The notes under the pieces: model-generated
What the model was told of the DNA's origin: nothing
Database searches by the model: none
What the model saw: the letters and a program-made list of their open reading frames with translations, nothing else
Origin: Zavarzinia sp.
Lineage (GTDB): Bacteria; Pseudomonadota; Alphaproteobacteria; Zavarziniales; Zavarziniaceae
DNA length: 51,060 bases
Direction of reading: 5' to 3'
NCBI GenBank assembly: GCA_025869435.1
Contig: JAOZVS010000123.1
Coordinates: 1-51,060 of the forward strand
Translations under genes and position numbers: made by a program
Shown here: piece by piece, positions 24,800 to 32,548 of the stretch
How the letters are laid out: every line of letters begins with the position of its first letter
Position numbering within the stretch: the stretch's first letter is position 1

Positions 24800-26206
24800 T
24801 CAGCGATTCCTCGGAGGGTGGCCACCAGCGGCTCCCACCCCTTCTCCTACAAGGCGGTGGACCATGTCCGCAAGACGGGAGATCTCCGTAATGCCGGCGG
24901 ACGTCGTACGTTTTGCCCCACCTGTCGGGACAAGCGCCTGATCGAAGCCCAATTTGGCGGCTTCCTTCAGTCTTGCCTCGGATTGGGCGACCGGCCGGAC
25001 TTCACCCGTCAGGCCGATTTCCCCGAAGACTACCATGTTTCGCGGCAGCGCAATATCGACCATTGCGGAGACGAGGGCTGCGGCAACCGCAAGGTCGGCC
25101 CCGGGTTCGACGATGCGAAGCCCGCCGGCGACGTTCAGATAGACATCGCGCGGACCGAATGCAATGCCGCAGCGCGCTTCCAGCACGGCCATGACCATGG
25201 CCAGCCGGCCCGAGTCCCAGCCGATCACGGCGCGGCGGGGCGTGCCCAGCGCCGAAGGGGCGACCAGGGCCTGAATCTCGACCAGCAAGGGGCGCGAGCC
25301 CTCGATGCCGGCGAAGACGACGGTGCCCGAGACATCCTCCTGTCGCTCGCCGAGGAAGACGGCGGAAGGATTGGCGACCTGGGCGAGGCCGCCGCCGGTC
25401 ATCTCGAAGACGCCGATCTCGTCGGTCGGGCCGAAGCGGTTCTTGACCGCGCGCAGGATGCGGAACTGATGGCTGCGCTCGCCCTCGAAATAAAGGACGG
25501 TATCGACCATGTGCTCGACCACCCGGGGGCCGGCGATCTGGCCGTCCTTGGTGACATGGCCGACCAGGATGACGGTCACGCCCCGCTTCTTGGCATAGCG
25601 GACCAATTCGCCCGCCACCGCCCGCACCTGCGAGACGGTGCCGGGGGCCGATTCGATATTCTCGGCGAACATGGTCTGGATCGAATCGATGATGACGACA
25701 TCGGGCCGGCCAAGGCCGTCCAGCGCCGCGAAAATATCGCCAAGGCCGGTTTCCGCGAGGAGGCGCACCGGCGCGTCGCCAAGGCCGAGGCGCCCGGCGC
25801 GCAGACGCACCTGATTGACCGCTTCCTCGCCCGAGATATAGGCGCAGAGCTTGCCCGCGCGGGCGAGGGCGGCCGCGACCTGCAGCAGGATGGTGGATTT
25901 GCCGATGCCGGGATCGCCGCCGACCAGAAGCGCGGAGCCGGGCACCAGGCCGCCGCCGGCCACGCGGTCGAATTCCTCGATGCCGGAGGGCAGGCGGGGC
26001 GGCGGGGCCTCGCCGCCGCGCAGGTCGGCGAATTCGGGACCGCGACCCTTCTTGCGGGCCTTGGGGTCGAGGCCGCCGGGCAGGGCCTGGGCACCTGCTT
26101 CCTCGACCATGGAGTTCCAGGCCCCGCAGGATTCGCAGCGACCGGACCATTTGCGCGCCGCCGTGCCGCAGGATTGGCAGACCCAGTTCTCGCCCGGGCG
26201 CGCCAT
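24800..26206 (-). CDS. radA: DNA repair protein RadA
   Basis: A 468-residue RadA/Sms. The N-terminal zinc finger has CQSCG and CESCG. The RecA-like core has Walker A GGDPGIGKST and the RadA-specific KNRFG motif. The C-terminal Lon-like domain ends with GEIGLTGEVRPV. It promotes branch migration in recombination. ATG 26206 overlaps the mlaF stop as ATGA, and cvpA starts two bases after its stop. Confidence 0.94.
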   Translation of the reverse strand: MARPGENWVCQSCGTAARKWSGRCESCGAWNSMVEEAGAQALPGGLDPKARKKGRGPEFADLRGGEAPPPRLPSGIEEFDRVAGGGLVPGSALLVGGDPGIGKSTILLQVAAALARAGKLCAYISGEEAVNQVRLRAGRLGLGDAPVRLLAETGLGDIFAALDGLGRPDVVIIDSIQTMFAENIESAPGTVSQVRAVAGELVRYAKKRGVTVILVGHVTKDGQIAGPRVVEHMVDTVLYFEGERSHQFRILRAVKNRFGPTDEIGVFEMTGGGLAQVANPSAVFLGERQEDVSGTVVFAGIEGSRPLLVEIQALVAPSALGTPRRAVIGWDSGRLAMVMAVLEARCGIAFGPRDVYLNVAGGLRIVEPGADLAVAAALVSAMVDIALPRNMVVFGEIGLTGEVRPVAQSEARLKEAAKLGFDQALVPTGGAKRTTSAGITEISRLADMVHRLVGEGVGAAGGHPPRNR

Positions 26207-26979
26207 CAGGGTTTCAGCACGTCCATGGTGATCGGCCCTTCGGCCCTCCCATGGATGAACTGGTCGACGTAAGGATTGCCCGAATTGTCGATCTGGTCCT
26301 TGTGGCCGCACCAGATGATATGGCCCTTGTAGATCATGGCCAGGCGGTCGGCGATCTTGCGGGCCGAGGCCATGTCATGGGTGATGGTCAGGGTGCTGGC
26401 CCCGAGTTCCTTCACGCATTCGACGATCAGGTCGTTGATGACATCGGCCATGATCGGGTCGAGGCCGGTGGTCGGCTCGTCGAAGAAGATGATTTCCGGC
26501 TCGGTCGCGATGGCGCGGGCCAACGCGACGCGCTTCTGCATCCCGCCCGACAGTTCGGACGGATAGAGTTCGCCGACATCCGCCTTCAGACCGACGCGGC
26601 CCAGTTTCTCGAGGGCGATTTCCCTGGCGGCTTTCCGCTTCATGCCGCGGCCCTGGATCAGGCCGAAGGCGACATTCTCCCACACGCGCAGACTGTCGAA
26701 GAGGGCGGAGCCCTGGAACAGCATCCCGAATTTCGCGAGATATTCTTCCTTGGCCGAGCCGCGCAGGCCGACCACATTCTCGCCGTCGACCAGGATCTTG
26801 CCGCGATCGGGATGAATGAGGCCGAGGACGCATTTCAGCATCACCGACTTGCCGGTGCCCGAGCCGCCGATGACGACCACGGATTCGCCCCGGCCGATCT
26901 CGAGATCGATACCGTCGAGAACCTTCTTGTGGCCGAAATGCTTGGCCACGCCATGGAGTTTCAGCTTCGGCGTCGTCAT
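26206..26979 (-). CDS. mlaF: Phospholipid-transport ABC ATPase (MlaF-like)
   Basis: A 257-residue ABC ATPase: Walker A GGSGTGKSV, MLFQGSALFDSL, signature LSGGMQKRVALARA, Walker B IIFFDEPTTGLDPI. The motif after the Q-loop is typical of MlaF/MkL proteins in retrograde phospholipid transport. It overlaps mlaE by four bases. No mlaD (MCE protein) is next to it, so the binding subunit must be elsewhere. Confidence 0.88.
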   Translation of the reverse strand: MTTPKLKLHGVAKHFGHKKVLDGIDLEIGRGESVVVIGGSGTGKSVMLKCVLGLIHPDRGKILVDGENVVGLRGSAKEEYLAKFGMLFQGSALFDSLRVWENVAFGLIQGRGMKRKAAREIALEKLGRVGLKADVGELYPSELSGGMQKRVALARAIATEPEIIFFDEPTTGLDPIMADVINDLIVECVKELGASTLTITHDMASARKIADRLAMIYKGHIIWCGHKDQIDNSGNPYVDQFIHGRAEGPITMDVLKP

Positions 26980-27752
26980 GAGGTGAAGAACAATTCGGTG
27001 ATCAGGTAATTGGCGGCGAGGATCAGCACCGAGGCGGAAACGACCGCGTTGGTCGTCGCCGCGCCCACGCCCTGGGCGCCGCCCTTGCTGTGATAACCGT
27101 GGTAGCAGCCCATGAGGGCGAGCAGGAAGCCGAAGACCGCGGCCTTGACGAGGCCGGAGATCACGTCCATCGGCTCGAGATAGTCGACGGTGGACTTCAG
27201 GTAGCTGCCGTAATTGAAGCCGAGCTTGGCGGTGCCGACCAGATAACCGCCCATCACGCCGATGATGTCGGCGATGAAGACCAGGATGGGCATGGTCAGG
27301 GTGGCGGCGATCAGGCGCGGCGCCATCAGATATTTGAACGGGTTGGTCGACAGCGTGGTCAGGGCGTCGATCTGTTCGGTCACCCGCATGGTGCCGAGTT
27401 CGGCCGCCATGGCCGCCGAGACGCGCCCCGCCACCATCAGGCCCGACAGGACCGGGCCGAGTTCGCGGGTGATGCCGATGACGACGATGGTCGCGACCGC
27501 GCTTTCCGCGTTGAAGCGGGACGAGCCGATATAGATCTGCAGCGCCAGCACCATGCCGGTGAACAGCGCGGTCATGCCGACGACCGGCAGCGAGAAATAG
27601 CCGATCGACAGCATTTGCCGGCCGATCAGCCCGAAGTAGAACGGCGGCCGCACCACATGCTGCAGCGACATGCCGGCGAACAGCGTCAGCCGCCCGGCGA
27701 GTCCGAGGAACGAAAGCGTCGCGCGGCCGACCAGCGCCAGCGGATTGTTCAT
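26976..27752 (-). CDS. mlaE: Phospholipid-transport permease (MlaE-like)
   Basis: A 258-residue MlaE/DUF140 permease. Diagnostic segments are ITRELGPVLSGLMVAGRVSAAMAAELGTM and ATTNAVVSASVLILAANYL, with about five helices. It forms the inner-membrane part of the Mla lipid transporter with MlaF. It overlaps alr upstream and mlaF downstream by four bases each. Confidence 0.9.
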   Translation of the reverse strand: MNNPLALVGRATLSFLGLAGRLTLFAGMSLQHVVRPPFYFGLIGRQMLSIGYFSLPVVGMTALFTGMVLALQIYIGSSRFNAESAVATIVVIGITRELGPVLSGLMVAGRVSAAMAAELGTMRVTEQIDALTTLSTNPFKYLMAPRLIAATLTMPILVFIADIIGVMGGYLVGTAKLGFNYGSYLKSTVDYLEPMDVISGLVKAAVFGFLLALMGCYHGYHSKGGAQGVGAATTNAVVSASVLILAANYLITELFFTS

Positions 27753-28894
27753 GCCGCCCCGCCGGTATAGACGCGCTCGAAACGTCGGCCGAGACGGGTC
27801 AGCAGTTCATAGGACACGGTATCCATGGTCGCCGCCACCCGGTCGATGGTCAGGACATCGCCGACCAGCGTGATATACATGCCCGGCCGGCAGCTTTGCG
27901 GCGCCACGTCGGTCACGTCGATCGTCATCAAATCCATCGAAATCCGCCCCAGAACCGGAACTTCCCGGCCATCGACCAGCGCCAGGGCCCGGTTGCCGGC
28001 GGCGCGCAGGAAGCCATCGGCATAGCCAACGGCGACCGTCGCGACCCGCGTCGGCCGGACCACCTTGTGCGTCGCACCGTAGCCAACGGTTTCCGGCGGG
28101 TCAATCTCGCGCACCTGCAGGATGCTGGCCTCCAGCCGGACCACGGGGCGAACGGGGGCAAGGCGGCCGTTGACCGGATTGCCGCCGTAAAGCGCGATGC
28201 CCGGCCGCACCAGGTCGAAGGCGTATTCGGTGCCCCAGAAGATCCCGGCCGAATTGGCGAGGGCGCGGCGGAAGGGCCGGCCGGTATGGGGCAGGCGCCC
28301 GCAGATATCGAGGAAACGAAGACGCTGGGCCGCCGTCATCGGATTGGCCGGATCATCCGCGCAGGCGAGATGGCTGATGACGAGATCGAGACTGATGCCG
28401 TCCAGCCGGTCCGGTTCGGCGCACAGCCGGTCGACCTCCGCGCCCGACAGGCCGAGGCGGCTCATGCCGGTATCGACATGGAGGGCGGCGGGCAGACGGC
28501 GATGGGCGATGGCGCCCGCCCGCGACCAGGCGGCGATATCGCCAAGACCGTTGAGGACGGGGGTAAGGCCATGGGCCAGGAATTCGCCGGCGGTCCCCGC
28601 CGGAATGCCGTGCAGCACGAAAATCACGGCATCGGCCGGCAGATGCGGGCGAAGGGCGATGCCTTCGCCGACATGGGCGACGAAGAAATGACGGCAACCC
28701 GAGCCATAAAGCGCGGGGGCGACGCGGGCGGCGCCGAGGCCATAGGCATCGCCCTTCACCGCCGCGCCGGCGATGGCGGGGGCGGCGAGGCCGGCGAGCA
28801 TCCGCCAGTTGGCGGCGATGGCGGCGAGGTCGATGGTCAGGCGGGTGGTGGCACCGATGGGGCCTTCGGCGGCGACAGGCTCAATAGTCAGCAT
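27749..28894 (-). CDS. alr: Alanine racemase
   Basis: A 381-residue fold III PLP racemase. The PLP lysine is in AVKGDAYGLGA (family usual: VVKADAYGHG), catalytic Tyr is in VGYGATHK, and the Tyr loop is RPGIALYGGNP. It makes D-alanine for peptidoglycan. I place the start at ATG 28894, inside the last codons of dnaB, with GAGGA 11 bases upstream; a GTG at 28912 would add six residues. It is coupled to mlaE by a four-base overlap. Confidence 0.92.
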   Translation of the reverse strand: MLTIEPVAAEGPIGATTRLTIDLAAIAANWRMLAGLAAPAIAGAAVKGDAYGLGAARVAPALYGSGCRHFFVAHVGEGIALRPHLPADAVIFVLHGIPAGTAGEFLAHGLTPVLNGLGDIAAWSRAGAIAHRRLPAALHVDTGMSRLGLSGAEVDRLCAEPDRLDGISLDLVISHLACADDPANPMTAAQRLRFLDICGRLPHTGRPFRRALANSAGIFWGTEYAFDLVRPGIALYGGNPVNGRLAPVRPVVRLEASILQVREIDPPETVGYGATHKVVRPTRVATVAVGYADGFLRAAGNRALALVDGREVPVLGRISMDLMTIDVTDVAPQSCRPGMYITLVGDVLTIDRVAATMDTVSYELLTRLGRRFERVYTGGAA

Positions 28895-30395
28895 CGGGCA
28901 GATAATCCTCACGCGCCAGATTCTGGAACAGGGTGAGGGACGGGTCGAAGCGCATTTTCACGATGCCGATGGAGCCGTGGCGCTGCTTGCCGATGATCAC
29001 CTCGGCGAGATTATGCACCTGTTCCATCTCGTCCTGCCATGCAGCGTGCTCGGGGGTGCCTTCCCGGGGTTCGCGGCGCATCAGGTAATATTCCTCGCGG
29101 TAGACGAACATGACGACGTCCGAGTCCTGTTCGATCGTGCCGGATTCGCGCAGGTCGGACAGCTGGGGCCGCTTGTCTTCGCGGTTCTCGACCTGGCGCG
29201 AGAGCTGGGACAGGGCGATCACCGGCACGTCCAGTTCCTTGGCCAGCATCTTGAGGCCGCGGGTGATTTCCGACAGTTCGCCCACCCGGTTGTCGGTCCG
29301 CGACTTGCCCGAGGGGTTGACCAGCTGCAGATAGTCGACGATGACGAGGCCGAGGCCATACTGGCGCTTGAGGCGGCGGCAGCGCGTGCGCAGGGCGGAA
29401 ATGGTGATACCCGGTGTATCGTCGATATAGAGCGGCAGGTTCTGCACCTCCTGCGCCGCCTGCACGAGGTGGTGGAATTCGTCGGTGTTCAGCTGGCCGC
29501 GGCGGATCTTCTCCGAAACGATGCGCGACTGTTCCGACAACATGCGCATGGCCAGCTGCTCGGCCGACATTTCGAGCGAGAAGAAGGCGACGACGGCGCC
29601 TTCCGAGGTGACGACGTTGCGGCCCGAGGCATCCTTCTCGAAGCGGGCGGCCCGCGCGGCGTTGAAGGCGATGTTGGTCGCCAGCGCGGTCTTGCCCATG
29701 GAGGGGCGCCCGGCCAGGATCAGCAGGTCGGAGCGGTGCAACCCGCCCAGCTTCTGGTCGAGATCGACAAGGCCGGTGGTGACGCCGGTCAGCCTGCCGT
29801 CCGACTTGAAGGCGCGTTCCGCCGCCCCGACCGCCGCCGTCAGCCCGTGAGAAAACGGCATCAGCCCGCCTTCCCGGCTGCCGGCTTCGGCGAGGTTGAA
29901 CAGCTTGCCTTCGGCGGCCTGGATCTGTTCTTCCGCGTTGCTGTCGATATCCGCCTCATAGGCGGTATTGACGATTTCCTCGCCGACCTGGATCAACTCG
30001 CGCTTCAGGGCAAGATCATAGATCGCCCTGCCATAGTCGGCGGCATTGATGATGGTGACGGCATTGGCGGCGAGCCGGGCGAGATAGGCCGGCCCGCCGA
30101 TCTCGACCATGGCCGGGTCCTGCTCGAAGAAGGGCCGCATGGTCACCGGATTGGCGATCTGCTGGCGCTCGATCAGCTTCAGCGCATGTTCGTAGATCCG
30201 CTGGTGCAGTGGCTCGTGGAAATGGCTCGCCAGCAGGAATTCGGTGACGCGGGTGATGGCCTCGTTGTTGACGAGGATCGCCCCCAGCAGGGCCTGTTCG
30301 GCCTCGATGTTGTGGGGCGGCGTGCGGTAATGCGGCTCCGATCCGGTATCGTTCATCGCGAAGACCGGGGCGGGAAAGGGGCGGGCGGTATCCAT
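28881..30395 (-). CDS. dnaB: Replicative DNA helicase
   Basis: A 504-residue DnaB. The N-terminal helical domain has PPHNIEAEQALLGAIL. The RecA-like domain has Walker A GRPSMGKTALA, Walker B VIVDYLQL, and RESGTIEQDSDVVMFVYR near the end. It unwinds the fork as a hexamer. The ATG at 30395 gives a 13-residue leader; ATG 30356 (MNDTGSEP) is the other plausible start. It heads the dnaB-alr-mlaEF-radA-cvpA-purF string. Confidence 0.94.
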   Translation of the reverse strand: MDTARPFPAPVFAMNDTGSEPHYRTPPHNIEAEQALLGAILVNNEAITRVTEFLLASHFHEPLHQRIYEHALKLIERQQIANPVTMRPFFEQDPAMVEIGGPAYLARLAANAVTIINAADYGRAIYDLALKRELIQVGEEIVNTAYEADIDSNAEEQIQAAEGKLFNLAEAGSREGGLMPFSHGLTAAVGAAERAFKSDGRLTGVTTGLVDLDQKLGGLHRSDLLILAGRPSMGKTALATNIAFNAARAARFEKDASGRNVVTSEGAVVAFFSLEMSAEQLAMRMLSEQSRIVSEKIRRGQLNTDEFHHLVQAAQEVQNLPLYIDDTPGITISALRTRCRRLKRQYGLGLVIVDYLQLVNPSGKSRTDNRVGELSEITRGLKMLAKELDVPVIALSQLSRQVENREDKRPQLSDLRESGTIEQDSDVVMFVYREEYYLMRREPREGTPEHAAWQDEMEQVHNLAEVIIGKQRHGSIGIVKMRFDPSLTLFQNLAREDYLPDADY

Positions 30396-30503
30396 GGCGG
30401 CAGTTTAGCCGCTTGTGCCGGCGAAGCGAGATTCGAACCGCCCCCGAGGGGGTTCATCCGGCAGAATCTTGTCCACAGCCTGTGAACGATGGGGATGAAC
30501 CTG

Positions 30504-31730
30504 TCACTGGGCCGCGAGGCGCGTGTTCTCCCGATTGTCATGAACATAGAGATAATCGCGGGTGATCGGCAGGCTGGCGACGTCTCGGCCGAACTGGAAC
30601 TGGAACACCACCTGGCCGCCAACCCGGAAAGAGGCTTCGCAGGACGCAAGATAGAGGTCCCACATCCTGCAGAAACGGGCGTCATAGAGCGCTTCCGCCT
30701 TGTCCCAATTGGCGAGGAAGCGACGGCGCCATTCCTTCAGCGTCTCGGCGTAATGCAGGCGCAGGATCTCGACATCGGCGGCGATCAAGCCGCTGCGCTC
30801 GACCGAGGTCATGACTTCCGACAGAGCGGGCGTGTAGCCGCCGGGGAAAATGTATTTGGCGATGAAGCTGTTGGTCGGCCCGGGCGAGCCGGTGCGGCCG
30901 ATCGTGTGCAGCATGGCGGCGCCGTCATCCGCCAGAAGATCGCGGACCTTGTTGAAGAAGATGTCGTAGAAGCCGACGCCGACATGCTCGAACATGCCGA
31001 CCGACACGATGCGGTCGAAGCGGCCTGTGACGGCGCGGTAATCGATCAGCTCGAATTTCACCCGGTCGGCGAGGCCCGCCTTGGCCGCCCGCTGGCGGGC
31101 AAGGGCGAGCTGTTCGGTCGACAGGGTTATGCCGGTCACATCGACCCCGTGATCCCGGGCGAGGGAAAGCGCGAGGCCGCCCCAGCCCGAGCCGATGTCG
31201 AGCACGCGCATGCCCGGCTCCAGGCGCAGCTTGCGGGCGATATGCGCCTTCTTGGCGGCCTGAGCTTCTTCCAGCGTCATGTCCGGGCGGGCGAAATAGG
31301 CGCAGGAATATTGCCGGTCGGCATCGAGGAAGAGGTCGTAGAGCGCGCCCGAGAGGTCGTAATGATGGGCGACATTGCGGCGTGAGGCGCGCGCCCGGTT
31401 CAATTGCTCGATCGGGCGAAGGAGATGGCGGAGCGCCAGCTTCAATCTGGAGGCACCGGCCAGGCCGACCTTCTCGAAGTTGTGAACGACGATCATGCAG
31501 ACGTCATAGACATCGCCATTCTCGACCGTCAGCCGGCCGTCCATGTAAGCCTCGGCGAAGCCGAGACTGGGATCGAGCGCCGCCGCCATCAGGACCGAGC
31601 GGTGGTGGATGCGGATGGTCGGGCCGGGGCCATCGCCCGCCTCGCCATAGGTGCGGCCGCGGCCGCCGGGATAGATGATGGTCAGGCGACCGTGTCGGAT
31701 GACCCGTGACAGAAGATTGTCGAGCAACAT
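30504..31730 (-). CDS. cfa: Cyclopropane-fatty-acyl-phospholipid synthase family methyltransferase
   Basis: A 408-residue SAM-dependent enzyme. A lipid-binding N-terminal domain is followed by HHYDLSGALYDLFLD and the SAM motif VLDIGSGWGGLALSLA. It also contains QYSCAYF and SVGMFEHVG, as in CFA synthases. It methylates unsaturated acyl chains of membrane phospholipids. ATG 31730 is chosen, with GGGGG upstream; a GTG-type extension to 31802 has no clear support. It is a single gene upstream of dnaB, with a weak CCCCC/GGGGG hairpin at 30441-30452 after it. Confidence 0.88.
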   Translation of the reverse strand: MLLDNLLSRVIRHGRLTIIYPGGRGRTYGEAGDGPGPTIRIHHRSVLMAAALDPSLGFAEAYMDGRLTVENGDVYDVCMIVVHNFEKVGLAGASRLKLALRHLLRPIEQLNRARASRRNVAHHYDLSGALYDLFLDADRQYSCAYFARPDMTLEEAQAAKKAHIARKLRLEPGMRVLDIGSGWGGLALSLARDHGVDVTGITLSTEQLALARQRAAKAGLADRVKFELIDYRAVTGRFDRIVSVGMFEHVGVGFYDIFFNKVRDLLADDGAAMLHTIGRTGSPGPTNSFIAKYIFPGGYTPALSEVMTSVERSGLIAADVEILRLHYAETLKEWRRRFLANWDKAEALYDARFCRMWDLYLASCEASFRVGGQVVFQFQFGRDVASLPITRDYLYVHDNRENTRLAAQ

Positions 31731-31946
31731 CACATGAACCCCCGGGGGAAAGCGGTTCAGGGCGAGAAGCGATGAGGAGGCACCGGCGACCTGGGCTGAC
31801 ACCGCCCCCGCGACGAACAGGCGGAAACGGTCAGTGCGGTTGACACAGTGTCCCCTACATCGGGATTAAGCGGTCAACATTCTGGAAATAATTAAAAGTC
31901 AGGCCCAGGTCCGGCGCAATAGGCGATGTTGCGAATTCGCCCTTTG

Positions 31947-31975
31947 TGCCGGCGCATGGGGGTCATGCGCCGGCA
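31947..31975 (-). terminator. Terminator hairpin after soxG
   Basis: The perfect 12-base stem TGCCGGCGCATG / CATGCGCCGGCA has a five-base loop. It lies seven bases past the soxG stop and ends the leftward sarcosine oxidase operon. The 31731-31946 interval otherwise holds only AT-rich sequence, probably the cfa promoter, without a clear element. Confidence 0.7.
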
Positions 31976-31981
31976 TGACGG

Positions 31982-32548
31982 TCAGGACAGCGCGACCGCC
32001 GCGGTCACCAGCGCATGATGGAGCGACAGCGCCGAGGAGCGCGCGCACCACAGGCGGAATGACGCTCCCGGCTGTTCACAGATGATGAAACAGCCGAGAT
32101 GTTCGATCGTCGTGCGCAGCACGTCGCCTTGCGCCATCGCCCTTGTATCGGCGGCGCACAGGCGCTCGAGAAGAGCGAGGGTGGCCGCGCCCGCGATATC
32201 GAAGGCACACCAGCCGTCGCTCTGCTCGGTCACCGAGGCGTCGGCGCCGAAGCCCTGTTTCAGGACCGCGGCGAGGTCCTCGTGGGTGGCGTAGGGCGCC
32301 TCGACCAGCCATTGCTCCGGTCCGGTCCAGAAGGCGCGGATCGTGTCGCCGGCCACGCGCGATACGCCGGGCAGCGGCGCGCCGAGAACCAGTGGCGCCA
32401 CGGCCTCGAGTGACGAAAGTCGTCCCAGGCGGGCGGCGAGGGAGGCAAGGGCGAGATCCGGCCGCTCGGCGATGCTCAAGGTTCCGATCCGGTCGACCCG
32501 TGCGGCGGTCTCGCCGAAGACGGTCAGGGGGGTCAGGCGATCAGCCAC
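31982..32548 (-). CDS. soxG: Sarcosine oxidase, gamma subunit
   Basis: A 188-residue gamma subunit: GDTIRAFWTGPEQWLVEAP and DGWCAFDIAGAATLALLERLCAAD. The fold resembles the GcvT-like half. It is a structural subunit of heterotetrameric sarcosine oxidase, which oxidises sarcosine to glycine with transfer of a one-carbon unit to tetrahydrofolate. It overlaps soxA by eight bases and is the last gene of soxBDAG. Confidence 0.9.
   Translation of the reverse strand: MADRLTPLTVFGETAARVDRIGTLSIAERPDLALASLAARLGRLSSLEAVAPLVLGAPLPGVSRVAGDTIRAFWTGPEQWLVEAPYATHEDLAAVLKQGFGADASVTEQSDGWCAFDIAGAATLALLERLCAADTRAMAQGDVLRTTIEHLGCFIICEQPGASFRLWCARSSALSLHHALVTAAVALS

Noticed and set aside
30415-30455. tRNA-like T-arm (GGTTCGAATC) between cfa and dnaB on the minus strand
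   Set aside because: The stems around the loop contain mismatches and no D arm, anticodon arm or CCA-bearing acceptor could be found, so it is at most a decayed remnant or chance.
30469-30477. DnaA-box-like TTGTCCACA upstream of dnaB
   Set aside because: A single near-consensus 9-mer with no cluster of boxes or AT-rich unwinding region; no support for an origin.
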